From positions 62,001 through 126,000 of the forward strand of contig NZ_JAUSUQ010000009.1 of assembly GCF_030814135.1 (NCBI RefSeq): a stretch of 64,000 nt of DNA. Direction: 5' to 3'. The DNA is from Caldalkalibacillus uzonensis. Lineage in GTDB: Bacteria; Bacillota; Bacilli; Caldalkalibacillales; Caldalkalibacillaceae. The notes below the pieces were generated by a model that was not told the origin of the DNA, ran no database searches, and saw only the letters and a program-made list of their open reading frames with translations. Of the stretch, positions 16,522 to 25,102 are shown piece by piece (positions within the stretch are counted from its first letter, which is position 1; each line of letters starts with the position of its first letter). A program made the translations under genes and the position numbers.

Positions 16522-19500
16522 TTAATCTGAATTAAGTTGTGTCAAAAGCTGGGCATAGCGTTCAATCAAGTGGTTCAGTTGTTCTACCGACAGCTCGCCG
16601 CCAATCGCAGCTAAACGCCCCTCAATAACAACTTGCAAAGCCTCCTGCAAGCCGGCAGCCATGGCCTGTTCGGCGTGGTGCCATTCTTGTTCATAGTAGT
16701 TGATCCACTTTACTTGGACCTGATCAAGGTAGCGGCTCACCATCTCTTTTAATGCCGATTCAAGTGTTTCACGCAGTTTTTCTTTTCCGCCTTGCTCGAA
16801 AAATTGTTTGGGCTGCTTGTAGTGTTTCAAAGCCTGAGCCAGGGCCTTATCGTCCAATATGCTCCAATTTTTCTCCAGAGGAGGTTGTGAAGGGCGATCG
16901 TTAACGGCCGGATCCTGGTTGACACTCAATCCCTCTTGCTTCAACCTTATTACCCACTGCTCGCACTCCCGGTTCAGCAACTGACTGAACAGATTTTCTA
17001 TTCTCAATCCGGCAGCTTTCAGTTCATCCTGGAGCTGGCTGAACAGGGAAAATAACAATTCCTCCAGGCATTGCTTCAGCTTTGCCTTGATATTGGTGCG
17101 GTCAGATAAAACCCCCGGATGAAACGCCTCATCCACATACTGCTTAAAATTAAAGAACAAACGCTGATTCACGTAATACAGTTGTTCGGCAATCTCTTTC
17201 TGCAATTCAACCAAGCATGAGTCATACGCTGCCTTCTCCAGCTTCTCGCGCCACGTGTTTCCCAAAGCCAGCAACAATGCCTTCTTCTCTTCTTTGCTCT
17301 CCTTCGCCTGTTCTGTTTCCTGTTTCAGGTCTTGCAGCAATTGGAAACCGTGTTGGAGATCAGCTTTAACCTGAGCTTTGACACCTTCGGCTAACTCATG
17401 GTGCAGGAAAGAGAAAAAGGCGGATTTGAATTGCTCAAATCCTTCATCCCTGCCCTCTATGGCACGGAGGCTGGAGACAGGGAACAGCCTGGGAAAACGG
17501 ATCCCTGATTGCAGCAATTGGTGTTCCACATGCTGCAGCACGGCTGAAAGTTCCTCTTCTGAAGCAGCCAGATCAGCGGCATTGACCACAAAAAACATTT
17601 TATCCAAGGCAAAGTGCTCTTTCACCCGGCCCAATTGGTCCAGAAAGTGACGGTCAGCGCGGCTGAAGGCATGATTATAGTAAGTGAGATAGATGATGAC
17701 ATCCGCCTGCTTGAGAAAGTTGAAGGTTACGTCGGTATGGCGGGTATGGATTGAATCCGCCCCAGGCGTGTCAATGATCTCCAACCCCAAGCGGGTTAAA
17801 GGTGAATCCAGGTGCCCTGTAATATCCTGGACAAAACAGGCCAAGCGCTCATCAGCTACATAGTGTGTATATTGCTCGTGACCGACCACAAACACTTTGG
17901 ACAGATTGTCTTTGACCGTTTCCCAGCCTTTGGCACACGCTTTGAGAAACGCGTAATAGCTCCTGAGTGACGTCCGCAAGGAGGACGGATCAATGTTGTG
18001 CACTTGCCTCAAAGTGTGGCTCATGTCGTCCATCCGTTTTAAGTTCAGCCTTTCAAGGCAAATCTCAATTTCCCGCTCAATATGCTGCCCTGATTTCATG
18101 CGCACCACATAGGTACCATCCGGATGTTTATCTGTGGGAGGTACAATATGGTTTATGGCTGCTGTTGTTGGGTGAGGGGAGACCGGTAGAATAGGCCCTC
18201 CCAAAAGGGCGTTGGCAAAAGATGACTTGCCCGCACTAAATGCGCCAAATAAACAGACGCGGAATCGCCGCTCCTTCAGGCGTTGTCCCTTCACTTGCCA
18301 TTCACGGGCCACATTGTCCAAATGGGGCACTTGTTTTAGTATCTCAGCCCCCTGTTCATAATAAGCGGCCAAAGTGTCAAAATGATGAATCGGCAATGCC
18401 GTCCCTGGATCATGGGCTCCTTGGTCCGCTGCAGCCCTGTATGCCGCGGATCCCTTGTCAGGGGAAGGTGTCTGGGACACCCTAGTTTGCTTCAGGCTGG
18501 CTGATTTATCCCGAGAGCCTTGTTGTTGTTCCCGCTCTCTGCCTGTGCCCTTTCCAGTCCCATCGCTCACCCCTAAAGCTGGCTTTACCATCAGTTGCAG
18601 GTTGACAGCTGCTTCTTGTTCAGCCGGAAGGTGCGGCAGCGTAATGGCAGCGATGGTCTGTTTATACTGTTCCATTTGGGCGTCAACTTCAGCATCTAAC
18701 TGGAGAAGCTGTTCTCCTGCAGCCATTAACATCTGGAAACAGTCCGCAAGTTCGGGCTGCTGCGTTTCAAATCTGTTTGTTCTGTCCTCGTCCAGATAAC
18801 GTTCCAGCCGGTCTGTCACCTGGGTCATTTGTTGCCGGTACAAACTGTGAATCTTTTGTTTTAATTCGTCCAGATAGACATAGACATAATCCCGGGAAAC
18901 TCCGCCGGTACGAATGAGGCTGGTCACCCACTCCTGTGGCACTGTCAGCTGCCAATCCAGGAGCTCCGTAGAGAGATGCTGATTATCGATCCTATATTCA
19001 GCCAGACTTTTCCGGATCACATCCTTTAAATGCCATTCAATCTGTGCCTGAACCCGTTGCGTCAAGTCCGCATAAAACGCTGCCACGCGGCGCTGGCGCT
19101 CTTGTTCTGTTTTTTTAGCAGAAAACAACCAGCCCACTTTAAAATCCTCTTGGTAACTTTCAATCATCTCCCGGGCCAATTGGGTGGTCACATAGGGCGT
19201 GATGATGGCATTTTTTAAAATATCCTGGACAGCCGCTTCCAGGTGCTGTCGTGCGCGCTGTGGCGCTTCCCGGGCCTCAAGGTAAGCTTGATAACGAGCA
19301 GCACCGTCATCACCCAGTGTTGCGAAAAGCTGATCCAGCTGGTCTTGGATGCTCTCCCGCTCGTCACCCTGTTTTTCCAACAGGTATTCCCGGTGTTGTG
19401 ACAAGAGAAGCTCTAGTCCGTGTTTGAAATGCCTGGCCAACAGATAGTGTTTATGCTCACTGACCTTATCCAGCACTTGCTGCAGCTGTTCCAGCATGTT

Positions 19501-20244
19501 GAACGGGTGATCAGTCTGTTTCAACGAGGTGCATAACAGCCCGTCAACATCCAGCCCCCATTCTCTTATTCCGCTATACAATCTGGACAAGTACTCCCCA
19601 AGATCTCCCCCCGGATCCTGGTGCTTGTCAATTTGGTTCACCACAAGATAAAGATACTTACCTTGCTCTTTTAAGCGCTTGACAAAGGAAAAGTTCACTT
19701 CAGACTGAACATAATGATAATCTGTTACAAACACCACGACATCAGCCAAGTGCAACGCCGCTTCAGTCGCCGACTGGTGTCTGGGGTCTGTTGAATCTAC
19801 CCCGGGCGTATCCAGCAAAGTCACACCTTTGGCCAATAATGGATGGGGATAAAAAATGTCCACCCGCTCGGCTTCATCCCCGTTTGTACAAAACGTTTTC
19901 CATTCTTCCAAACGGTCAAGGTCTAACGTCAGCAGGGAACCTGAAGTGAGATAAATAACGGCTCGAGGCTCTCCATAGCGAATGGCCACCACATTGGCAC
20001 TGGTGGGGATAGGGTTGGAGGGGAGTAACGCTTCTCCCAGCAAGGTGTTAATCATGGTTGATTTTCCGGCCGAAAATAACCCGCAAAAACCAATATGCAG
20101 GGTTTGCTCCTGCCACTTCTCTAAATATGCGTCCAGCTTGTGGACCGTTTCCTTGTCACCCGTCTCCAACAACTGCTCTTTCAGTCTGTCTACTGCTTTA
20201 TCTATCTGTTTAACCTGTGGTGATTCAACACTAATAGCACTCAT
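16522..20244 (-). CDS. dynA: Double dynamin-like GTPase DynA
   Basis: This 1240-residue protein is two dynamin modules in tandem, the hallmark of Bacillus DynA (YpbR). Module 1 has Walker A GLFSAGKST at residues 55-63, G3 DTPGVDST near 145 and G4 NQID near 203. Module 2 has GAFSAGKSS near residue 666, DTPGADSIHTRHTD, then NAADLA as a variant G4. Each GTPase is followed by long coiled-coil stalk/bundle regions. A low-complexity Gln/Ser/Gly-rich linker precedes module 2. DynA binds and fuses membranes and protects against phage and pore-forming stress. Start 20244 has GGGAGAGG upstream. No truncation is seen; family length is about 1190 residues. Confidence 0.93.
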   Translation of the reverse strand: MSAISVESPQVKQIDKAVDRLKEQLLETGDKETVHKLDAYLEKWQEQTLHIGFCGLFSAGKSTMINTLLGEALLPSNPIPTSANVVAIRYGEPRAVIYLTSGSLLTLDLDRLEEWKTFCTNGDEAERVDIFYPHPLLAKGVTLLDTPGVDSTDPRHQSATEAALHLADVVVFVTDYHYVQSEVNFSFVKRLKEQGKYLYLVVNQIDKHQDPGGDLGEYLSRLYSGIREWGLDVDGLLCTSLKQTDHPFNMLEQLQQVLDKVSEHKHYLLARHFKHGLELLLSQHREYLLEKQGDERESIQDQLDQLFATLGDDGAARYQAYLEAREAPQRARQHLEAAVQDILKNAIITPYVTTQLAREMIESYQEDFKVGWLFSAKKTEQERQRRVAAFYADLTQRVQAQIEWHLKDVIRKSLAEYRIDNQHLSTELLDWQLTVPQEWVTSLIRTGGVSRDYVYVYLDELKQKIHSLYRQQMTQVTDRLERYLDEDRTNRFETQQPELADCFQMLMAAGEQLLQLDAEVDAQMEQYKQTIAAITLPHLPAEQEAAVNLQLMVKPALGVSDGTGKGTGREREQQQGSRDKSASLKQTRVSQTPSPDKGSAAYRAAADQGAHDPGTALPIHHFDTLAAYYEQGAEILKQVPHLDNVAREWQVKGQRLKERRFRVCLFGAFSAGKSSFANALLGGPILPVSPHPTTAAINHIVPPTDKHPDGTYVVRMKSGQHIEREIEICLERLNLKRMDDMSHTLRQVHNIDPSSLRTSLRSYYAFLKACAKGWETVKDNLSKVFVVGHEQYTHYVADERLACFVQDITGHLDSPLTRLGLEIIDTPGADSIHTRHTDVTFNFLKQADVIIYLTYYNHAFSRADRHFLDQLGRVKEHFALDKMFFVVNAADLAASEEELSAVLQHVEHQLLQSGIRFPRLFPVSSLRAIEGRDEGFEQFKSAFFSFLHHELAEGVKAQVKADLQHGFQLLQDLKQETEQAKESKEEKKALLLALGNTWREKLEKAAYDSCLVELQKEIAEQLYYVNQRLFFNFKQYVDEAFHPGVLSDRTNIKAKLKQCLEELLFSLFSQLQDELKAAGLRIENLFSQLLNRECEQWVIRLKQEGLSVNQDPAVNDRPSQPPLEKNWSILDDKALAQALKHYKQPKQFFEQGGKEKLRETLESALKEMVSRYLDQVQVKWINYYEQEWHHAEQAMAAGLQEALQVVIEGRLAAIGGELSVEQLNHLIERYAQLLTQLNSD

Positions 20245-20394
20245 GGGTCCTCTCCCTCTGTGTTTGATGCTGAATGTGTCAATTTTTTAACTTTAATATT
20301 TCTTTATATTATCACGCTTTGGGCATTTCCTGTCCAGAGCCCTTTTCAAATTCGTTTCTGTCAGGTACAATTGTGAATGTAAGGGGTGAGTTGG

Positions 20395-20577
20395 ATGGAT
20401 TTTTTCATTGACCTGGCTATTTTAGGCGTGTTGATTATCGGTATGACCGCCTTTTTAGGTACCATCGTTCAGGCCATTGTCAGGCCATTCGTCAGCAAAA
20501 AAGGGGAAGTTTCTGTCATCCGTAACTCAGAGATTAAAAAAGGCTGGAAAAAAGTTGGGGGCAATTCACAATCGTAA
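20395..20577 (+). CDS. Small single-pass membrane protein, 60 aa
   Basis: The ATG at 20395 lies behind AAGGGGTGAG. The product starts MDFFIDLAILGVLIIGMTAF, with one transmembrane helix at about residues 4-27 and a basic cytoplasmic tail. It is divergent from dynA and has its own strong terminator. No family is recognised. The placement beside a membrane-remodelling dynamin is suggestive but not evidence of a link. Confidence 0.6.
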   Translation: MDFFIDLAILGVLIIGMTAFLGTIVQAIVRPFVSKKGEVSVIRNSEIKKGWKKVGGNSQS

Positions 20578-20609
20578 CTTGCTTAATGAATGTGTTGGTT
20601 ATACTGCAC

Positions 20610-20657
20610 AAAACCGGTTCTGACCACGGATTGACACTGTGGACGAACCGGTTTTTG
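20610..20657. terminator. Bidirectional terminator
   Basis: A perfect 11-bp stem (AAAACCGGTTC / GAACCGGTTTT) carries an inner CCAC/GTGG helix and is followed by TTTTTG on the plus strand. It serves the small membrane protein gene and lies 13 nt beyond the true coxA stop on the minus strand. Confidence 0.85.
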
Positions 20658-20669
20658 TTGTTCAATATT

Positions 20670-22368
20670 TTACCAGGGACGAATCGGTAGTGAACCTGGT
20701 GAAGGATGGACGATCATATGGTACATGGGAACCGCGTAGGCGATCACGGACAAAGCGATGGAGATGCCAATCCAGACTGACCAGCGTTCCAATATGGGCG
20801 GCGGAGCGGCTGCTTTTTCATTGATGACTCGATGGGAAATTCAGCTGTCTTGTCTGTTTGCGGGGCAAAAAACCAGAGATAAATGAAATTAAATACGGCC
20901 AACAGGACACTGACAAACAACAGAATACCTCCCACGGAAATCACATCATAATAGGGAAGCCAGCTTAAGGCTGTCTGGTGGTCGTTATAAGTAAAATATG
21001 CGCTGCGCCGGGGTGCTCCCATTAACCCCACAATGTGCATGGTTCCAGACATCAACAGCATCCCCAAAGCCCACACAACCGTCTGTACAATCCCCAATCT
21101 GTTCACAGCCGGAGTGAGAACCCGGTTTCTGACAACCGGGATGAGCCAATATAAAGCGGCAAAATAAGTTAACACTACGCTGGTGGCCAAGGTCATATGA
21201 AAGTGACCGGTCACCCACCACGTATTATGGACAATCTGGTTTAACTGATAACTGGCATTAATAATCCCTCCTCCCCCTCCTATAATAAAAACAAGCATTC
21301 CTACCAGTGGAGCAAAGAAGCGCACATCTGTCCATGGTAATTTTTTGACCCAGCCAAATAACCCTGTTGTGCCTTTGGCCCTGCCGGCCAATTCAAATGT
21401 GGCCAAGATGGAAAAGGCTGTGATTAAGGTGGGCACTACAACCATCATGGTCAATATAACCTGCACAAACTTCCAAAAAGATGTAATTCCGGGTTCATTC
21501 AGTTGGTGATGGAATCCCACAGGAATCGAGAAGAGGATAAACAAAAGAAATGTTAACCGGGGCAAGGAGCTGCTGAAAATTTTTCCTCCCACAATTTGTG
21601 GTATATTAACATACCAGTAGATATAGGCCGGCAACAACCAAAAATAGACCAGGGCATGGCCAAAATACCAAAACAGGGTCCTGCTCAGTGTCACATTAAC
21701 CCTCTCCACCCATCCGAAAGACCAAGGGATCAATTGGACCACCACCTCAATGGCCACGAAAAGACTGGCATGCAGCCACAAAATGACGGTAGCCAAGCCA
21801 TATAGGCAAACAACGGGGAACTTTCCTTCCGGTGGGCACGTCTCCAGCGCCAGTAGTTCATGATCACGACCAGAGAGGCCACCCAGCTGCCGACGATAAG
21901 CAAGGCCAAGCCCACATAGAACCAGGGAGAAGCATGCATAGGGGCATAAAAGGTGTATAAAACATTAGCTTCATTGGTCATCATTTTTACCATCGCCAAA
22001 ATTGTCCCAATGGCCATCAGGTAAAAACCAATCCAGGCATACTTGCGGGAATTGGCCGTCAAGTGTCCCCCTAGCGTGCGCGCCAAACCGGCATACAAAT
22101 AACCAAAGATAAACAATGTGGTAAAAACAAGGGCAAGCAAAACCCCATGGATGGTCAGCAGTTGATAATAGTTCAAAAAAATACGAGGAAGCTGGATCCA
22201 TCCAACTCTTTCCAGTGTTTGCAACAACCCGGCCAGTGCCCCCACTAAGAGAGCTGAAATAGCAAGGCCGATATGAGCCAGAATGATCCTTCTGTCTTCC
22301 GCTCTAAAGTTGTGTTCCTCGGCTTGAGTGGCTGTTGAATCATTCATATGCACTTCCTGCCTTTTCAT
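20670..22368 (-). pseudogene. coxA: b(a)3-type cytochrome c oxidase subunit I, two frameshifts
   Basis: The reading frame is broken twice but otherwise encodes a complete heme-copper oxidase subunit I. The first break lies at 21791-21800 (AYMA | LATVILW), the second in 20815-20850 (AEFP | RVINEKAAAPPPILERW). Each behaves as one missing base: 1699 nt plus two gives 567 codons, and the last frame ends in TAA at 20670-20672. Essential residues are intact: TIHGVLLALV, YFGHALVYFWLLPAYIYWY (Cu_B His), VGFHHQLNEPG (Cu_B His pair) and VTGHFHMTLATS (heme ligands). The start is ATG 22368 behind AAAGGAG. It is the third gene of the subunit IIa-II-I operon. Sequencing error and very recent pseudogenisation are both possible. 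Confidence 0.88.
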
Positions 22369-22391
22369 AGTCGGTACTCCTTTCTGCAAAA

Positions 22392-22862
22392 CTATTCAAC
22401 AATCAGACGTCCCTGCATATAATGATGTCCGCTGCCACAATATTCGTGGCATAAAATAAGATACTCTCCCGGTTGCTTAAATTGATGGGTATATTCGGTA
22501 ATATGTCCAGGTGTCAACATCAAATTGACACTTGTTCCAGGGATAAACAACCCATGTATCACATCCCTGCTGGTGACCTTAAAGTGTACGGTAGAACCTG
22601 CCGGAACCCTGATTTCATTGGGCGTATAACCAAAGATGAACGATACAATCCTGGCTTCAAACTCATTCGGCCCTGTTTGATACACACCCGGATCAGCAAA
22701 AGGGGCCACTTCCTCCACCCGTTCCGGTTCCACAGTATGGGCCATGCCATCGGCGGGATGCAACCCCATGTAAACACCCATAAATCCGGTCACAACGAGG
22801 AAAAACAGCAGTGAACCTGATCCAAACCACAACCAGATACGTTCATAGCGAGGAAGATCCAT
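22392..22862 (-). CDS. coxB: b(a)3-type cytochrome c oxidase subunit II
   Basis: This 156-residue protein has one N-terminal transmembrane helix (about residues 9-32) and a periplasm-facing cupredoxin domain. The CuA centre is complete: the His in SRDVIHGLFIPG, then the CHEYCGSGHHYM block with two Cys, His and Met. It accepts electrons from cytochrome c and passes them to subunit I. It is much shorter than caa3/aa3 subunit II and lacks a fused cytochrome c domain, as expected for the ba3 class. It lies 23 nt upstream of the subunit I start and downstream of the subunit IIa gene. Confidence 0.93.
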   Translation of the reverse strand: MDLPRYERIWLWFGSGSLLFFLVVTGFMGVYMGLHPADGMAHTVEPERVEEVAPFADPGVYQTGPNEFEARIVSFIFGYTPNEIRVPAGSTVHFKVTSRDVIHGLFIPGTSVNLMLTPGHITEYTHQFKQPGEYLILCHEYCGSGHHYMQGRLIVE

Positions 22863-22941
22863 CTCAACCTTCCTTTCTCATGATGATTAAACGATAGCAC
22901 CTCTTGGGAGACCTTAGTCCTGTTATAATAGACCGCCACCG

Positions 22942-23085
22942 TTAAAGGGTCCACTTCACATATAAATAAAAAACGCCAAACCACATGACCAGAATAATCC
23001 CGGCAATGACAAACACCAAAAGAAAAGAACCCTTTAAATTGTCCTCATGATGTTTATCCACTTCGTTCAATGGTACCTTGGACAA
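22942..23085 (-). CDS. b(a)3-type cytochrome c oxidase subunit IIa
   Basis: This is a 47-residue protein missed by length-filtered gene callers. A TTG at 23085 follows AGGAGGG at ideal spacing. The product (MSKVPLNEVDKHHEDNLKGS, then one hydrophobic helix VFVIAGIILVMWFGVFYLYV) matches the small subunit IIa of ba3 oxidases: a single transmembrane helix with a short polar N-terminus containing HHE and LKG. In Thermus and Geobacillus-type oxidases this subunit supplies the helix missing from the shortened subunit II. It is the first gene of the oxidase operon. Confidence 0.8.
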   Translation of the reverse strand: MSKVPLNEVDKHHEDNLKGSFLLVFVIAGIILVMWFGVFYLYVKWTL

Positions 23086-23170
23086 ACTATTCCCTCCTAT
23101 CCAAAGGAAATCCATACCATTTTACTCTACTATTGTCTCTTAAAAGCACAGAAATTATGTAAAAAGAAAA

Positions 23171-23197
23171 AAAACGAGCCCTCAATGGAAGACTCGA
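23171..23197 (-). terminator. Terminator at the end of the spoVR 3' fragment
   Basis: CGAGTC pairs with GGCTCG around a loop that includes the last spoVR codons, followed on the minus strand by eight T. The old operon end is therefore preserved although the genes are broken. Confidence 0.6.
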
Positions 23198-23757
23198 TCC
23201 AGCTTCTTTTTGCTCAACGGCTCATCTGTTTGGCTGTTGCAACTGTACAGCATGGTCTGTTCCTCAACAATCGTTTCCAAATGGACGGGCCTGCCCCATA
23301 AGCGGTAAACCATGGGCAATGTTTTTTCTATATAATGGGGATCCAGCTCAATTCCTTCATAACTGTGTTGCAAATACAACTCGCGATTGCGGTTATAGTC
23401 CCCATCCCGTACCACAATATACGGGAAACCGCCGTTCACTTTAGACTGGATCAATGTTTGTTTCACTTTTTCCCATTCCTTATCTGTGATTTGCCACGTA
23501 TGATCAACCTGCTTAAAAATATACAGGTCCATCTCTTCCACCATCTGTTTGGTCAGGTAGTTGCGTAAGAAGGAGAGGTCGTTCTCCCGCTCACGCACCT
23601 CAAAGATAAAATCCCGCCCGTATTCCCGTTCCAGGTATTCAAACATAGAGAGTCCCACATGATAAGGGTTAATACCATAAGGTGAAAGAGCAATGACATC
23701 CGCATTCATCTGGGCAAACTGATTCTCAGCACATGAATCGTTGTCCAACCGGCTGAA
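23182..23757 (-). pseudogene. spoVR: spoVR 3' fragment (C-terminal third)
   Basis: The frame encodes the C-terminal third of SpoVR, from NDSCAENQFAQMNADVIAL through SPYGINPYHVGLSMFEYLE to the end. SpoVR is a roughly 470-residue protein needed for normal spore cortex formation. The rest of the gene is not upstream as expected: the 5' part lies on the opposite strand at 24103-24574. About 120 central residues (between AIQ and the DNDSCAEN region) are absent from the window. The minus-strand TTG at 23748 has no ribosome site, so this is a remnant, not a gene start. The fragment ends at the inverted-repeat copy CGGCTGAA (23750-23757). Confidence 0.85.
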
Positions 23758-23782
23758 AAAACGCGTGTAAGGATAGATATGC

Positions 23783-24103
23783 TATGAATTGGCCTTGGAC
23801 TTGATTGAACAACGTTATCCGGTCGATGTGTACAATATTTATGCTTTTCACATTTCTGACGGAGATAATTGGGAACAAGATAATGAGCGCTGTTTGTAAT
23901 TAGCCGGCGAGCTGGCCGAACGTTGCAATATGGTTGGATATGGGGAAATTCAGACCTATCCCAAGTCCAACTCTCTCTTGACCCGGTTTCAAAAGTTGGA
24001 GAACAAGTCTTTTATCTGCCGCAAAATGCAGCGGAAGGAAGATGTTTATCCCACGCTTAAAGCCTTCTTCTCCAATTCAATTGACGAAAGGGGGTTGGCG
24101 TAA
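23783..24103 (+). pseudogene. yhbH: yhbH 3' fragment (inverted)
   Basis: Starting at TAT GAA TTG (YELALDLIEQRYPVDVYNIY), this stretch reads the C-terminal third of YhbH, a sporulation protein of the DUF444/von Willebrand-like class. An in-frame TAA at 23897-23899 interrupts it where Lys is expected (NERCL-stop-LAGELAERC), an A-to-T nonsense change. The frame then stays open to the proper stop at 24101-24103, which overlaps the spoVR ATG as TAATG, a normal operon junction. It lies inside the inverted segment; its 5' part is on the other strand beyond 24582. Confidence 0.85.
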
Positions 24104-24582
24104 TGCGTGAGGAAGAATTTGAACGGCTTGAACAACAGATTGTCCGCCTCACGGACCTGGCGCTTCAGTTCGGGCTTGACCCGTTTCAAATGCGTTACGA
24201 ACTGTGCCCGGCCGATATATTATATTCCATCGGTGCATACGGCATGCCCAGCCGCTACTCCCACTGGAGTTTTGGCAAAGCCTATGAGCGGATGAAAATG
24301 GCATACGACTTTAACTTGACCAAGATTTATGAGTTGGTGATTAACTCCAACCCCTGCTACGCCTTTTTACTGGAGAACAACAGCTTGTTGCAAAATCAGG
24401 TGATTGCGGCTCATGTGCTGGGACACAGTGATTTTTTTAAAAACAACATATACTTTCACACCACCCAGCGTGATATGCTGGAAAGCATGGCTGTGACCAG
24501 CAAACGGTTCCGCCAGTATGAATTTGAGCATGGCATTGATGCAGTGGAGCAGATTCTGGATGCCGGTCTAGCTATTCAGCCG
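24103..24582 (+). pseudogene. spoVR: spoVR 5' fragment (inverted)
   Basis: The frame begins [16 protein letters not shown] and follows SpoVR through [49 protein letters not shown], the H-x3-H region [12 protein letters not shown] and [12 protein letters not shown]. It then enters the inverted-repeat copy at 24575 and runs on into antisense yhbH sequence, stopping at 24618. It therefore keeps about the first 157 residues of SpoVR on the strand opposite to its own 3' end at 23182-23757. Protein from this fragment would lack the middle and C-terminus. Confidence 0.85.
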
Positions 24583-25102
24583 CTGAGCATCTGGTGCCAC
24601 CGCTTTCAACCTTGGTAAAAAACTGGTCCTCTGTCACTTCTTTGGCCTCTGTGGTATGGGCGATAAACACAACTTTCACCTGGCTGTATTTTCTGCGCAG
24701 ATAGCGGACCATCCAAAAGTAAAAGCTGCGGGCCATATACTTCTCAAATGTGCCCATGGAACCGCTCGTATCCATCATGGCCAGCACTACCGCGGTTGAA
24801 GAGGGGTTCATTTGTTCCTGCCATGTTTTAAAGCGCAGGTCCTCCTCTGTGATCTGAACGTCCGTCCGGCCCTGCCGGGCATTGCGTTTCAAGCTTTCCA
24901 TGATGGTGCGCCGCTTGTCCAGATTACCCAGTATCCCCTTTTTGCGGATATCATGAAACACAATGTCTTCTGAGGTTAAATCATGTTGTTTTTTGGGTTT
25001 TAAATGGGGCAATTGCAAATCTTAAAAATAAGCTCAGCCAAATCATCCACCGTCAATTCAGCTTCATACATATCCACACCCGGCTGGTTCCCAGCGGGCC
25101 CA
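24572..25102 (-). pseudogene. yhbH: yhbH central fragment, frameshifted
   Basis: On the minus strand this carries the middle of YhbH, from GNQPGVDMYEAELTVDDLAEL through VVLAMMDTSGSMGTFEKYMA (a MIDAS-like D-x-S-x-S) to ESGGTRCS. One A is missing at about 25021-25024 (ELIFK | DLQLPHLKPKK), shifting the frame. The 5' end is fused to prkA and about 115 N-terminal residues of YhbH are missing. The 3' end stops at the inversion breakpoint; the remaining third is at 23783-24103 on the plus strand. Confidence 0.85.

Larger units (their letters stand above)
23750..24582. repeat. Inverted segment bounded by 8-bp inverted repeats
   Basis: CGGCTGAA at 23750-23757 and TTCAGCCG at 24575-24582 are exact inverse copies. 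The segment between them carries the 3' part of yhbH and the 5' part of spoVR on the plus strand, while the flanking parts of the same genes are on the minus strand. Flipping the segment restores gene order but not full frames, so the inversion came with, or was followed by, loss of DNA. No recombinase gene lies inside. Confidence 0.7.

Noticed and set aside
20670-22368. Programmed ribosomal frameshifting in coxA
   Set aside because: Two shifts would be needed and neither site is a classical slippery heptamer followed by a stimulatory structure; error or mutation is simpler.
23750-24582. Active invertible switch of Hin/Xer type
   Set aside because: The inverted repeats are only 8 bp, no recombinase lies in or near the segment, and neither orientation restores intact genes.
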